From assembly GCF_016406105.1 (NCBI RefSeq), contig NZ_CP066308.1, positions 3,397,501 to 3,461,500 of the forward strand: a DNA stretch of 64,000 nucleotides. Reading direction: 5' to 3'. Source of the stretch: Brevibacillus composti (GTDB taxonomy: Bacteria; Bacillota; Bacilli; Brevibacillales; Brevibacillaceae). Position numbers and translations under genes: made by a program. Shown piece after piece: positions 16,901 through 25,018 of the stretch; within the stretch, counting starts at the first letter, position 1, and each line of letters starts with the position of its first letter. The notes beneath the pieces are model-generated. The model was not told the origin of the DNA. It saw only the letters and a list, made by a program, of their open reading frames with translations, and ran no database searches.

Positions 16901-18264
16901 CAGATTCGGCTCCCTTCCGGCCAAAACTGGGCCAGGTCCGCTGCTTCTTCCAGTTGCAGCACCATTTCGATGTGACGCTCTCTGCGGCCTACAGGCAAAT
17001 GATCCGTCATCAGCCGGAATTTGCCTATCAGCTCTTCGGCCGCGACCGGATTCTCCGGGTCCCCCTTGGGGTAATCGGTTCGGACCGTGAGCGTATCGCC
17101 GCCCGCCAGCGTCACTTCCATCCGCGTGCCCCAGCATTCGGGATAAGCCGCATCCACCTCCGGATCCAGCTTCACCTCGATGCGCTCCATCAGAGTACGG
17201 ATCGCCGGATCATGAAGCGTCTGCTCGGTAAACTCGGCGAGGCCCGCCCGGCCTTTGACGAGCGCGAGAGCGACGCAGAACTGCAGGCTGAATTTGGCGG
17301 CGTAGACGGACGCGGGCGACGGATCGTCGGTGATGGCGACGACGGATCGGTACCCCCCGACACGGATTTTCCGCACCTGCTCCGGCCGAAGCGGATTCGC
17401 CGGATCGGCTCGCAAGCTCAGCGCGAGATCAATCGCCGGGTGGGTATGGCGGCAAGAGGCGTGAATCTTGAAGGAGTTCTCCCTGATTTTGAATGTCTCT
17501 CCCAGCCGCTCCGTCACGCGGGAGGCGTCGAACTCTTCTGACATCGCATGGAAAAAGCCGCGCCCGCCCTCCAGGATCCGGGTCGGTCCGGTAAAGCCTT
17601 TTTCCGCCAGCAAGGCTGCGAGCAGCCCATTCATCGCCGCTTTTCCCGTGTGCAGCTGTTTGGACATCGCGCCGTCCTCGATAAACTCCCACAGCCCGGC
17701 CGCCTGCGTCCCGGCGTTTCCCAGCGCGTGGACGAGGCTCTCTTCAGCAAGTCCGAGGAGTTTGCCCGCTGCCGCTGCCGCGCCAAAAGTGCCGCAGGTG
17801 GCTGTGTTATGCCAGTAGCGGTAATGAGAGGGACTGACTGCCTCGCCGATGCGGAAGCAGACATCGTAGCCGATGGCGATGGCCGCAATCAGGTCTCGCC
17901 CGCTCCGTCCCCGCCACTCCGCTGCAGCCAATGCGGCCGGGATTACCACGGTAGCCGCGTGGATGATCGATGCCTTGTGAATATCGTCCAGCTCCACCAC
18001 ATGGGAGGCGGCGCCGTTGACCAATGCCGCATGCAGTGCGGAGGTGCGTCCCCCCGTCACGAGCGCGGCCTGCTCCGCCCCGCCCATCTCCTCCGCGAGC
18101 TCGCGGATCATCCGGATCGGCGGCTGATCGGCCCCGGCCAGCGCGGACCCGAGCCAATCCAGCACGCACAGCTTGGTGAACGAGACGACCTCCTGCGGCA
18201 AATCTTCATAGCGCGTCCGCTCGATAAATCGAGCCAATGCCTGACTGAGAGCGGGTGCTGTCAT
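16900..18264 (-). CDS. MmgE/PrpD family protein
   Basis: 454 residues, full length for the family that includes 2-methylcitrate dehydratase (PrpD) and cis-aconitate decarboxylase (itaconate-forming). Landmarks: LDWLGSALAGADQPP, HVVELDDIHKASIIHAATVV with the conserved Asp and His residues, YWHNTATCGTFGAAAAAG, SKQLHTGKAAMNGLLA and HASCRHTHPAIDLAL. Functions in this family cannot be assigned by motif alone. It lies between the CoA ligase and sdhC, with two bases to the upstream stop, so it belongs to the same operon. A dehydratase or decarboxylase for a C5/C6 tricarboxylate or citramalate-like acid would fit. Confidence 0.85.
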   Translation of the reverse strand: MTAPALSQALARFIERTRYEDLPQEVVSFTKLCVLDWLGSALAGADQPPIRMIRELAEEMGGAEQAALVTGGRTSALHAALVNGAASHVVELDDIHKASIIHAATVVIPAALAAAEWRGRSGRDLIAAIAIGYDVCFRIGEAVSPSHYRYWHNTATCGTFGAAAAAGKLLGLAEESLVHALGNAGTQAAGLWEFIEDGAMSKQLHTGKAAMNGLLAALLAEKGFTGPTRILEGGRGFFHAMSEEFDASRVTERLGETFKIRENSFKIHASCRHTHPAIDLALSLRADPANPLRPEQVRKIRVGGYRSVVAITDDPSPASVYAAKFSLQFCVALALVKGRAGLAEFTEQTLHDPAIRTLMERIEVKLDPEVDAAYPECWGTRMEVTLAGGDTLTVRTDYPKGDPENPVAAEELIGKFRLMTDHLPVGRRERHIEMVLQLEEAADLAQFWPEGSRI

Positions 18265-18265
18265 T

Positions 18266-19177
18266 CTATTTCGCCTCCTTTGCCGTCATCACCGTCTGCA
18301 GCACGGCGATCAGATCGTCGTAGCGGTCCACCACATGCGCCCCGGCCTCGCGCAGCTTTTCCGCCTTGCGCGAGGGACGGCCGGTATCGCCGGAGATGAG
18401 GGCTCCTGCGTGGCCAAATACGGTCCCCTCCGGCATGCTTTCGGTAAAACGGCCCGCAATCGCGGAGATCAGCGGCTTGGTGAAACCGCCCGCTTTGACA
18501 AATTCGGCCGCCTGCTCCTCGAACATCGTGCCTGGCTCGGAAAAGGTCACCACGGCATGCGTATCCGGGTCCTGCTCAAACAGCTCCAAAAGGTCGCGGA
18601 TCGTCGTCCCGATCAGGGCATCGCCGCCGATCCCCACACTGGTGCTGACGCCGAAGCCCGCCCGCTTGACCATCCACGAGGTCTCTGCAGTCATCCCGCC
18701 GCTGCGCGAGATGACCCCGACGTGTCCGGGTACGAAGCAACGCTCGGGATGATCTCCGCCGATCGAGCCCAGCTTCACCCGCTCCCCCGGATTGATCATG
18801 CCGACGGTGTTGGGCCCGATGATCCGCACCTGATGCTGCCGCGCCAGCGCCAGCATTTTCACCGTATCCATCTGCGGGATATTTTCGGTCGTCACGACAA
18901 TCACCCGAATGCCGTAGGCGATCGCCTCCTGTACGGCGTCCAGCGCAAATGCCGGGGGCACGACGATCAGACTGGTATCGACGCCATGCTCCTGGACCGC
19001 CTCCCGCATGGTGTCGTAGACGGGAATGCCGTGCACCTCCTGCCCCTTTTTCCCCGGCGTCACCCCTGCCAGCACGGGCGTGCCGTAATCGAGCGTATGG
19101 CGGGCGACCATCGAAGCCTCGCGTCCGGTGATCCCCTGTATGACGATGCGCGATTGTTTGCCGATCAGGATTGCCAT
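18266..19177 (-). CDS. Acyl-CoA synthetase alpha subunit (SucD-like, CoA-binding)
   Basis: 303 residues. N-terminal CoA-binding fold (RIVIQGITGREASMVARHTL), VTPGKKGQEVHGIPVYD, GPNTVGMINPGE, then SRSGGMTAETSWMVKRAG and GVGIGGD-like VGIGGDALIGT; the phosphohistidine is in FGHAGALISG. This is the SucD/MtkB/citryl-CoA-synthetase superfamily. SRSGGM replaces the usual SRSGTLTYE of SucD and is closer to ATP-citrate lyase. It overlaps the end of the beta subunit gene by 13 bases, so the two are made together. Confidence 0.88.
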   Translation of the reverse strand: MAILIGKQSRIVIQGITGREASMVARHTLDYGTPVLAGVTPGKKGQEVHGIPVYDTMREAVQEHGVDTSLIVVPPAFALDAVQEAIAYGIRVIVVTTENIPQMDTVKMLALARQHQVRIIGPNTVGMINPGERVKLGSIGGDHPERCFVPGHVGVISRSGGMTAETSWMVKRAGFGVSTSVGIGGDALIGTTIRDLLELFEQDPDTHAVVTFSEPGTMFEEQAAEFVKAGGFTKPLISAIAGRFTESMPEGTVFGHAGALISGDTGRPSRKAEKLREAGAHVVDRYDDLIAVLQTVMTAKEAK

Positions 19178-20385
19178 CTTCTCTCCCCCTCTTTCATCCG
19201 CTGGACCATCTTGGCCGCCGCTTCGAGTATCGTGATCTCTTCGCCGTAGTACTCGACGCCTGCCTCGGAAAAAATCTGCTTGCCCACAGCGTCATTCACA
19301 CCGGCCTCACGGACTACGACCGGAAAGCGGGCCGGATCGATCGCCAGCTCCCGGAGCGCCCGCACGATGCCGCGTGCCATCACGTCGATCTGCGTATTGT
19401 TGGTGATGTTGTGGGCGACGAACAAGCCCCTTACCCCCGGTTTGGACAGGATGCCTTTGGTCAGCCCGTACACCTTCTCCTCCGAGGGATTGCCCCCCGT
19501 CTCCGTGTAGTTGGCCGGTCTCCCTCCGAGATCTACAAGCGCGTCAAAGCTCAAGAGACTGCCGCCGCCTCCGCCGCACATGAAGCCGATGTCCCCGCCT
19601 TCCATCTCCGTATAGCGGGCGGTCCCCCGGTAGTCGGCATCGTTTACGGCCATCATCTCCCTCTCCAGCCGGGTCAGGGGCCGCCATGAGCGCTCACTGC
19701 CCGCCTCCACCATCTCTGCCAGCTCCTGTTGCCGAAACAGCGCCGCATCGTCTACGGCGATGACCGATGCGGCCGCTTTGAGCTCTCCCTGGGCGGTAAT
19801 CACCAGCGGATTGATCTCCAGCAGATAGCAGTCATAGCGGAGAAACGTCTCATACAGCCGGGACAGGATATCCGCTCCCTGGAGAAGCTGCCGATTCATC
19901 AGGCCGAGGCGGCTGGCGATCTCCTTTGCTTTGAAAGCAGGCAGCCCCAGCCATGGGTCGACGTACTCGATGACCACCTTCTCCGGGTGCTCCCGAGCCA
20001 GCTGCTCCACGTCCACGCCCCCTTCGCCGGTCGCGACGATCACCGGCAGCTGCCTGTTTTTGTCGATTGTGATAGAGACGTACAGCTCCTTGGCGATCTC
20101 CAGTTTTTCTTCGATCAGGAGGCGCTCCACCGGGTAATGGCTGATCGTCATGCCGAGCAGCCGGCTTGCGTGAGAGGCGGCCTCAGCCGCTGAATCAGCG
20201 AATTTGATCGCCCCTGCTTTTCCTCTTTTGCCTACGGGCACCAATGCCTTCAGGACGACCGGCACGCCCGCTTCTGCAGCGATGCGCCCCGCTTCTTCGG
20301 CACTGGCAGCTACCCAGTTATTCGGCGTCGGGATCCCGGACTTCCGGACCAACTGCTTGCTGTGGTGTTCCAACATCCTGCCCAT
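19165..20385 (-). CDS. Acyl-CoA synthetase beta subunit (SucC-like, ATP-grasp)
   Basis: 406 residues from ATG 20385 behind GGGAGGAAG. The N-terminal ATP-grasp domain has HHSKQLVRKSGIPTPNNW, VVLKALVPVGKRGKAGAIKF, LLIEEKL and LLEINPLV; the C-terminal CoA-ligase domain has GFMCGGGGGSLLSFDAL and FVAHNITNNTQIDVMARGI. The last two segments differ from ordinary SucC (GAGLAMATMD and NIFGGIMRCD) and recall ATP-citrate lyase/citryl-CoA synthetase. This is the first gene of the operon and probably activates a malate-, citramalate- or itaconate-like acid with ATP and CoA. Confidence 0.87.
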   Translation of the reverse strand: MGRMLEHHSKQLVRKSGIPTPNNWVAASAEEAGRIAAEAGVPVVLKALVPVGKRGKAGAIKFADSAAEAASHASRLLGMTISHYPVERLLIEEKLEIAKELYVSITIDKNRQLPVIVATGEGGVDVEQLAREHPEKVVIEYVDPWLGLPAFKAKEIASRLGLMNRQLLQGADILSRLYETFLRYDCYLLEINPLVITAQGELKAAASVIAVDDAALFRQQELAEMVEAGSERSWRPLTRLEREMMAVNDADYRGTARYTEMEGGDIGFMCGGGGGSLLSFDALVDLGGRPANYTETGGNPSEEKVYGLTKGILSKPGVRGLFVAHNITNNTQIDVMARGIVRALRELAIDPARFPVVVREAGVNDAVGKQIFSEAGVEYYGEEITILEAAAKMVQRMKEGERRWQS

Positions 20386-20426
20386 GTTTCTCTCTTCCTC
20401 CCTTATATCCAATACCCGTTTCGGAT

Positions 20427-20438
20427 ATTGGATCCAAT
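20427..20438. promoter_or_regulatory. Palindromic operator ATTGGATCCAAT before the CoA-ligase operon
   Basis: A perfect 12-base palindrome 42 bases upstream of the SucC-like start. A partner half-site (ATATCCAATA, 20405-20414) lies 12 bases away in the leader. The same palindrome or a near copy is found at three other promoters of this gene set (24245, 24930, 26527). The gntR gene lies just upstream, so its product is the probable ligand. Confidence 0.7.
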
Positions 20439-20443
20439 TTATG

Positions 20444-20485
20444 TTGAAAAAACAGCGTAGGGCGGATGCTTCCCACCCTGCGCTT
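20444..20485 (-). terminator. Intrinsic terminator of gntR
   Basis: On the minus strand AGCGCAGGG pairs with CCCTACGCT (one mismatch) and is followed by TGTTTTTTC. It starts right at the gntR stop, so the regulator is transcribed separately from the CoA-ligase operon downstream. Confidence 0.75.
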
Positions 20486-21157
20486 TTACTGCGATTCTTT
20501 TCGGTCGTAATGCTCGATAAAGGCTTCGCCTGTGCGCAAGATATGCTGTTTGATTACCTGGGACAGCTTTTCGGCTTCGCCCGCTTCGATCAGCTCCAGC
20601 ATTTGCTTGTGTTCGGCCAGCGATTGCTGCATCTGTCCGGGCAAGATCCCCGGCGTGTGCGGCGGAATCCCGTTCCACAGCGAGTCGAGGATCATCTGCG
20701 TCCGGCGCCAGCGGCAGCCTTTTCTCATCAGCTCGTGGAATGCTCCGTTCTTTTCAATAAACAGCTCCGCATCCTCGTGCAGGGTGGCCTCTTCCATCTC
20801 CTCCACCAACCGGTGAAGCTGCCGTTTGTCTTCCTCCGTGAGATGGGGCAGCGAGCGGCTGACCGCCATTCCCTCCAGCATGGCGCGGAGACTGTATACC
20901 TCTTCGATATCCTCGGCGGTTACCGGCGTGACCATCGCCCCTTTGTGCGGCTCCATCGTCACCAGTCCCTCCGCCTCCAACTGGCGCAGCGCTTCGCGGA
21001 TCGGCATGCGGCTCACACCCATGGCTTCGGCCAGCTCCTCCTGAACCAGCCGCTCTCCCGGCTGGAACTCCCGCTTCAATATCGCCTCCCGCAAGCGGGT
21101 CACGACGCGGTCAAGCAATGTGGAGCGATCCTCTAATCGCAAGCGGCTTCGATTCAT
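20486..21157 (-). CDS. GntR-family (FadR subfamily) transcription regulator
   Basis: 223 residues. N-terminal winged helix-turn-helix: VVTRLREAILKREFQPGERL, LAEAMGVSRMPIREALRQLEAEGLV, then an all-helical FCD effector domain with EVYSLRAMLEGMAVSRSL, FHELMRKGCRW and a C-terminal EHKQMLELIEAGEAEKLSQVIKQHI helix pair. FCD domains bind carboxylic acids, often with a metal held by Asp/His residues. Located between the TRAP transporter and the CoA-ligase operon, it is the likely local repressor acting at the ATTGGATCCAAT sites. No such site is seen at its own promoter. Confidence 0.9.
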   Translation of the reverse strand: MNRSRLRLEDRSTLLDRVVTRLREAILKREFQPGERLVQEELAEAMGVSRMPIREALRQLEAEGLVTMEPHKGAMVTPVTAEDIEEVYSLRAMLEGMAVSRSLPHLTEEDKRQLHRLVEEMEEATLHEDAELFIEKNGAFHELMRKGCRWRRTQMILDSLWNGIPPHTPGILPGQMQQSLAEHKQMLELIEAGEAEKLSQVIKQHILRTGEAFIEHYDRKESQ

Positions 21158-21215
21158 GGGGGCTTCCTCCTGACAATCTCTGCGAATTTCGCCGCCAGCT
21201 GGCAGCTACCTCCCA

Positions 21216-21244
21216 TTTTTACAGAACCAGGCGGCACCCGTCAA
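21216..21244 (-). promoter_or_regulatory. Candidate promoter of gntR
   Basis: TTGACG (21239-21244) and TAAAAA (21216-21221), 17 bases apart, lie about 60 bases upstream of the gntR start. The -35 is good and the -10 is mediocre. Confidence 0.45.
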
Positions 21245-21320
21245 TTCCTGCTGCCCTACGGAGTTGACGTTCCGCACCGGCTGGGCTCGTCTGCTCCCGG
21301 GAACGCCGCGCTTCGGCTGC

Positions 21321-22595
21321 CTAGTTGGCCATCTGCACCGGCAGCCAAAGCGACAGGGACGGCCAGACGATAATCACGATCAACACAAGCACCATCAGGC
21401 CAATAAAGGGTATGACCCCCTTTACCACTTCCTCCAGCTTGGCCCTGGAGATGCCGCTGACGACGAACAGATTCAGTCCGACAGGAGGTGTCACCATGCC
21501 CAGCTCCATATTTACCGTCATAATGATCGCGAAATGGAAGACGTCGATGCCCAATAGCTTGATAATCGGCAAGAAAATCGGCAGCGTGATCAGGATGATC
21601 GAGGTCGGCTCCAAGAACATGCCCATGATGAAGAACAGGATATTGCAGGCGATGAGGAAGGTCCAGCGGTTAACCTCCCCTTCCATGATCCAGGCTGCGA
21701 TCTCCTGCGGCACCTGGGCATTGGTCAGGTACAGGCCAAACACCGTCGCTCCGGCGATGATGAAGAAGATCATCGAGCTGGTATTGACCGTCTCTCGGAG
21801 GATCGTCTGTGTGTCCTTCCAGGAAATTTGGCGGTAGATAAAAACGGCTACGATCAACGAGTAGACGCAGGCGACGACAGAAGCTTCCGTCGGAGTGGCC
21901 ACGCCCATGTAGATCGTCCCCAAAATCAGAAACGGGAGAAACGCTGCCGGCAACGCCTTGACGCTGAGCTTCCACCGTTCTTCCCAGCTCGCCTTTGGGA
22001 GACGGCCAAAATTTTTGATCCTCGCGTAGATGATGGCCGCCAAGACCAGCACCGCCGTCAAAAACAGCCCCGGCAGAAACCCGGCCATGAACAGCTTGCC
22101 GATCGACTCCTCAGCCACGGTTCCGTAGACGATCAGCGGAATCGAGGGCGGAATCAGGATGCCCAGTGTTCCGGCTGCCGCCACCAGCCCCATCGTATAG
22201 CGCTTGCTGTAGCCAGCAGCCACCATGCCGGGAATCATGATGGACCCGATCGCCGCTGCCGTCGCCGGACTGGAGCCGGAGATGGCTGCGAAGACGGCAC
22301 AGGCGAGGATCGTGACGACAGAGAGGCCGCCGGAAAAGTGGCCGACCCAAGCCCGGAGCGCATCGATCAAGGCCTGCGAGATGCCTCCGCGGGACATCAG
22401 CACCCCCGCCAGTATAAAGCCGGGAATGGCCATCAAAGTGGCGACGTTGAGCGAGGAAAACATCTTTTGCGGCAGGACGTCGAGATTAAAGCCGCTGTCC
22501 AGGAGAGCGACGCCGGCGGAGAATACCAAGGCAATTGCGACCGGCACCCGCAGCAGCAGGAGCAGAAAAAAGAGGATGAACACTATCCATTCCAT
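21321..22595 (-). CDS. dctM: TRAP transporter large permease (DctM)
   Basis: 424 residues and about twelve membrane segments, the catalytic transport subunit of a tripartite ATP-independent periplasmic (TRAP) system driven by Na+ or H+. Family motifs: RVPVAIALVFSAGVALL, AIPGFILAGVLMSRGGIS, ISGSSPATAAAIGSIMIPGM, GILIPPSIPLIVYG and VTPPVGLNLFVVSGI. It overlaps the dctQ stop by 13 bases. It is the third gene of a dctP-dctQ-dctM operon. Confidence 0.93.
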   Translation of the reverse strand: MEWIVFILFFLLLLLRVPVAIALVFSAGVALLDSGFNLDVLPQKMFSSLNVATLMAIPGFILAGVLMSRGGISQALIDALRAWVGHFSGGLSVVTILACAVFAAISGSSPATAAAIGSIMIPGMVAAGYSKRYTMGLVAAAGTLGILIPPSIPLIVYGTVAEESIGKLFMAGFLPGLFLTAVLVLAAIIYARIKNFGRLPKASWEERWKLSVKALPAAFLPFLILGTIYMGVATPTEASVVACVYSLIVAVFIYRQISWKDTQTILRETVNTSSMIFFIIAGATVFGLYLTNAQVPQEIAAWIMEGEVNRWTFLIACNILFFIMGMFLEPTSIILITLPIFLPIIKLLGIDVFHFAIIMTVNMELGMVTPPVGLNLFVVSGISRAKLEEVVKGVIPFIGLMVLVLIVIIVWPSLSLWLPVQMAN

Positions 22596-23074
22596 TCAAT
22601 TTTCACCTCTTTTTTCAGACTGGCCAGCAATTTATCGAGGAAACGGTAGCCGAGCATGAGTCCGCTCAAGGGTATGACGAGATACACGATCCAGAGGTAA
22701 ATGCCCACGTCTGTCGATTGCTGCTGGGTCTGCCAGTACAAGGTGAGCAGTTTGCCGCCAAAAAAGACAAAGGATAAGCAAAACACAATGCCCAGCACAT
22801 TTGAAAAAACATCAAACGCTTTCTTGATTCCGGGAGGCACGCGGTCATACAGGATATCCACCTGGATGTGATGCCCTTCCCGCAGCGCTACGGCAAAGCC
22901 AATCAACGCGCCCCATACGACAAAGTAGGTGGAAATCTCATCGATCCATGCTTTGGGGCTGTTGAAAACATAGCGGCAGACGACACCGTAAAAGATCAAA
23001 GAGACCCCGATTACGAGCAAAGTCCCCGCGAGATAATCTTCAAACCTGGCGTAACGCTCGCGCCATTTTGACAT
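22583..23074 (-). CDS. dctQ: TRAP transporter small permease (DctQ)
   Basis: 163 residues from ATG 23074, which has GGAGGTCGATAGG upstream; the frame remains open to 23146 but without homology. Four membrane helices with the family marks YGVVCRYVFNSPKAWIDEIS and ALREGHHIQVDILYDRVP. It bridges DctP and DctM. Confidence 0.9.
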   Translation of the reverse strand: MSKWRERYARFEDYLAGTLLVIGVSLIFYGVVCRYVFNSPKAWIDEISTYFVVWGALIGFAVALREGHHIQVDILYDRVPPGIKKAFDVFSNVLGIVFCLSFVFFGGKLLTLYWQTQQQSTDVGIYLWIVYLVIPLSGLMLGYRFLDKLLASLKKEVKIEWNG

Positions 23075-23158
23075 CCTATCGACCTCCGATCCGAGATGGA
23101 GTAGAAAGGCACCCAACTCCCGCGAAGAGTAGATGCCTTCCCGCACTTCCGCAAAGCA

Positions 23159-24181
23159 TTACAGCTGTCTGGCTCCGTCGATGATCTCCTTGCCGACTGT
23201 CTCCGCGAATTCGCTGTAGACCGGCTCCATCAGTTTGACGAAGGCCTCCCGCTCGGCGTCGCTGAGCTCGACGACTTTCATTTTGCCTGAGCTCCTGAGG
23301 TTGTTCTCCGATTGCTTATCCAGCTCTACAGCCAGCTCGCGCTCATACGCAGTGGCCTCAGCCATCGATTCGTCGAAGGCCTTGCGAAACTCTTCCGGCA
23401 GCTCGCTGTACCATTTTTTGTTGGTCAGCACGATGTAGTCGATGCGGCCGTGGTTGGAGACGAGCAGATACTTTTGCACCTCCTCGTATTTTTGCGTGTC
23501 GATATTGTTCCAGGTGTTTTCTTGTCCGTCCACCGTCCCCTGCTGCAGAGCCGTGTACGTCTCACCAAACGGGATCGTCGCCGCTCCGGAGCCGAGTGCC
23601 TTGAACTGCGCTTCCAGCACCTTGCCTGCTTGCGTCCGGAATTTCAGTCCGTGGAAGTCTTCCGGTTTTTCAAGCGGTTTGCTGGCCGTAAAGACCTTAA
23701 AGCCGTTCTCCCACATCGCCAGGCCGAGCAGATTCTTGTCTTCCAGCGAAGTCATCAGCTTTTTGCCCAGCTCGCCGTCCCAGAATTTGAGGACCGACTC
23801 GTGGTTTTTGAACAAAAACGGCATGTCGACGATTTGGAAGGCCGGATTAAACCCGACCAGCTTGGTGGCGGAAGGAGCGATGATGTGAACATTTCCCGCC
23901 TGCAGGGCTTCCAGTTCATCCTTGTCGCCGTACAGTTGGGAGGAGGGGTACACCTCTACCTTCACTTTGCCGCCCGTCTTTTCCGCCATCAGCTCGGCAA
24001 ATTTTTGCGAAGCTTTTCCTTTGGGACTGTCAGGCGTGGTGACATGCGAGAACTTGATGATCAGCGGCTTTTCTGGTGTGTATGCCGCCGCATCCTGCGA
24101 TTTGGGTCCACCGCAACCCTCCGCGGTCAGCATCAACACGGACAAACAGCTTGCCAATGCGATTTTCCAGGATTTTTTCAT
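23159..24181 (-). CDS. dctP: TRAP transporter substrate-binding lipoprotein (DctP)
   Basis: 340 residues. An N-terminal signal with KK, a hydrophobic stretch and Cys at 23 (LTAEGC) suggests a lipoprotein. DctP-family motifs: IIKFSHVTTPDSPKGKASQKF, VYPSSQLYGDKDELEAL, GLAMWENGFKVFTASKP, LKFRTQAGKVLEAQFKALG (with the carboxylate-binding Arg) and TVDGQENTWNNI. The conserved Arg indicates an organic acid ligand. Its promoter carries both the GntR-type palindrome and a cre site. Confidence 0.93.
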   Translation of the reverse strand: MKKSWKIALASCLSVLMLTAEGCGGPKSQDAAAYTPEKPLIIKFSHVTTPDSPKGKASQKFAELMAEKTGGKVKVEVYPSSQLYGDKDELEALQAGNVHIIAPSATKLVGFNPAFQIVDMPFLFKNHESVLKFWDGELGKKLMTSLEDKNLLGLAMWENGFKVFTASKPLEKPEDFHGLKFRTQAGKVLEAQFKALGSGAATIPFGETYTALQQGTVDGQENTWNNIDTQKYEEVQKYLLVSNHGRIDYIVLTNKKWYSELPEEFRKAFDESMAEATAYERELAVELDKQSENNLRSSGKMKVVELSDAEREAFVKLMEPVYSEFAETVGKEIIDGARQL

Positions 24182-24214
24182 GTGTATACCCCCTGCGTGA
24201 TTTTTCTACACCCA

Positions 24215-24228
24215 TGAAAGCGCTTACC
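24215..24228. promoter_or_regulatory. cre site (CcpA) upstream of dctP
   Basis: TGAAAGCGCTTACC matches the catabolite-response consensus TGWAANCGNTNWCA at 13 of 14 positions. It lies just downstream of the predicted -10 box, where CcpA binding would repress. This predicts that preferred sugars shut off the TRAP transporter. Confidence 0.7.
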
Positions 24229-24233
24229 GATTT

Positions 24234-24262
24234 ATTGTAGAAAATGGATCCAAAATTAGGAA
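24234..24262 (-). promoter_or_regulatory. Promoter of dctPQM with operator in the spacer
   Basis: TTCCTA (24257-24262) and TACAAT (24234-24239) are 17 bases apart. The palindromic core TGGATCCA (24245-24252) lies between them, so a bound repressor would exclude RNA polymerase. The core is shared with three other promoters in the gene set. Confidence 0.65.
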
Positions 24263-24297
24263 CCTTCTGTTCTTATTGTTCGTTTTGGTCTTTTTGG

Positions 24298-24828
24298 TCA
24301 TCGTTTTGGCTGATCCGCTCTCGCCAACAGCCGCTGTACCCGATCGCTAACCGGCTCGGGACCGTGTCCCCGCTTGTAGACCATGAAGGTGCGCAAAAAC
24401 TGGATGACGATCTGGTCATCCTGATTGTAGCCCACCGTTTTGACGCGGACGATTCCGACATGGGGACGGGATTTGGACTCTCGCTTGTCAAGCACCTCGC
24501 TGTAGGAGTGAATCGTGTCACCCTCGTACACCGGATGGGGGAGGCGAATCTCGTCCCAGCCCAGATTGGCCATCACATTCTGGGACACGTCCCCCACCGA
24601 CTGCCCTGTGACCAGTGCCAGCGTAAAGGTGGAATCGACCAGCGGACGTCCGAAGTCGGTTCTCGCCGCGTATTCGGCGTCAAAGTGAATCGGGTTGGTA
24701 TTCTGCGTGAGCAGCGTAAACCAGATGTTGTCGGTCGACGTGACTGTCCGCCCCAAAGGATGCGGATAGACATCGCCGATCTCAAAATCCTCGTAAAAAC
24801 GACCTGTCCAGCCTTCCTTGATCCCCAT
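24298..24828 (-). CDS. MaoC-family hydratase (itaconyl-/mesaconyl-CoA hydratase type)
   Basis: Single hot-dog-fold hydratase of 176 residues from ATG 24828 (GGGGAGGACGT upstream). The MaoC hydratase motif is clear: FTLLTQNTNPIHFDAEYAA, with the catalytic Asn/His and Asp pattern, then FGRPLVDSTFTLALVTGQSVGDVSQN and PVYEGDTIHSYSEVLDKRESKSRPHVGIV. It reads like the CoA hydratases of mesaconate, itaconate and methylmalyl-CoA pathways rather than fatty-acid enoyl-CoA hydratases, though Chloroflexus/Rhodobacter mesaconyl-CoA enzymes are about twice as long. It has its own operator-controlled promoter and lies next to two dicarboxylate transporters. Confidence 0.82.
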   Translation of the reverse strand: MGIKEGWTGRFYEDFEIGDVYPHPLGRTVTSTDNIWFTLLTQNTNPIHFDAEYAARTDFGRPLVDSTFTLALVTGQSVGDVSQNVMANLGWDEIRLPHPVYEGDTIHSYSEVLDKRESKSRPHVGIVRVKTVGYNQDDQIVIQFLRTFMVYKRGHGPEPVSDRVQRLLARADQPKR

Positions 24829-24929
24829 ACGTCCTCCCCTTCTGTCCCCGGTTCGAAATGTACCCGGCCATTTTCGATTCGTTGATTCAATCTCCGTTGA
24901 TGCCATCCTGCCTTACCGTTTTTTTGGAT

Positions 24930-24988
24930 ATTGGATCCAATTAGGAATGGAATACTGTCATGATAGTATGGATCTTTTGCATTGTCAA
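24930..24988 (-). promoter_or_regulatory. Promoter and operator of the MaoC gene
   Basis: TTGACA (24983-24988) and TATCAT (24960-24965) with a 17-base spacer make a strong SigA promoter. The perfect palindrome ATTGGATCCAAT (24930-24941) lies about 12-23 bases past the predicted start of transcription, a position suited to roadblock repression. Confidence 0.8.
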
Positions 24989-25018
24989 GAATTTTCGCAC
25001 TATTGTTTCGCAATCTTG

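Noticed and set aside
16901-17137. N-terminal extension of sdhC
   Set aside because: This part lies in the MmgE/PrpD coding region and is not homologous; ATG 16900 has a good ribosome site and matches family length.
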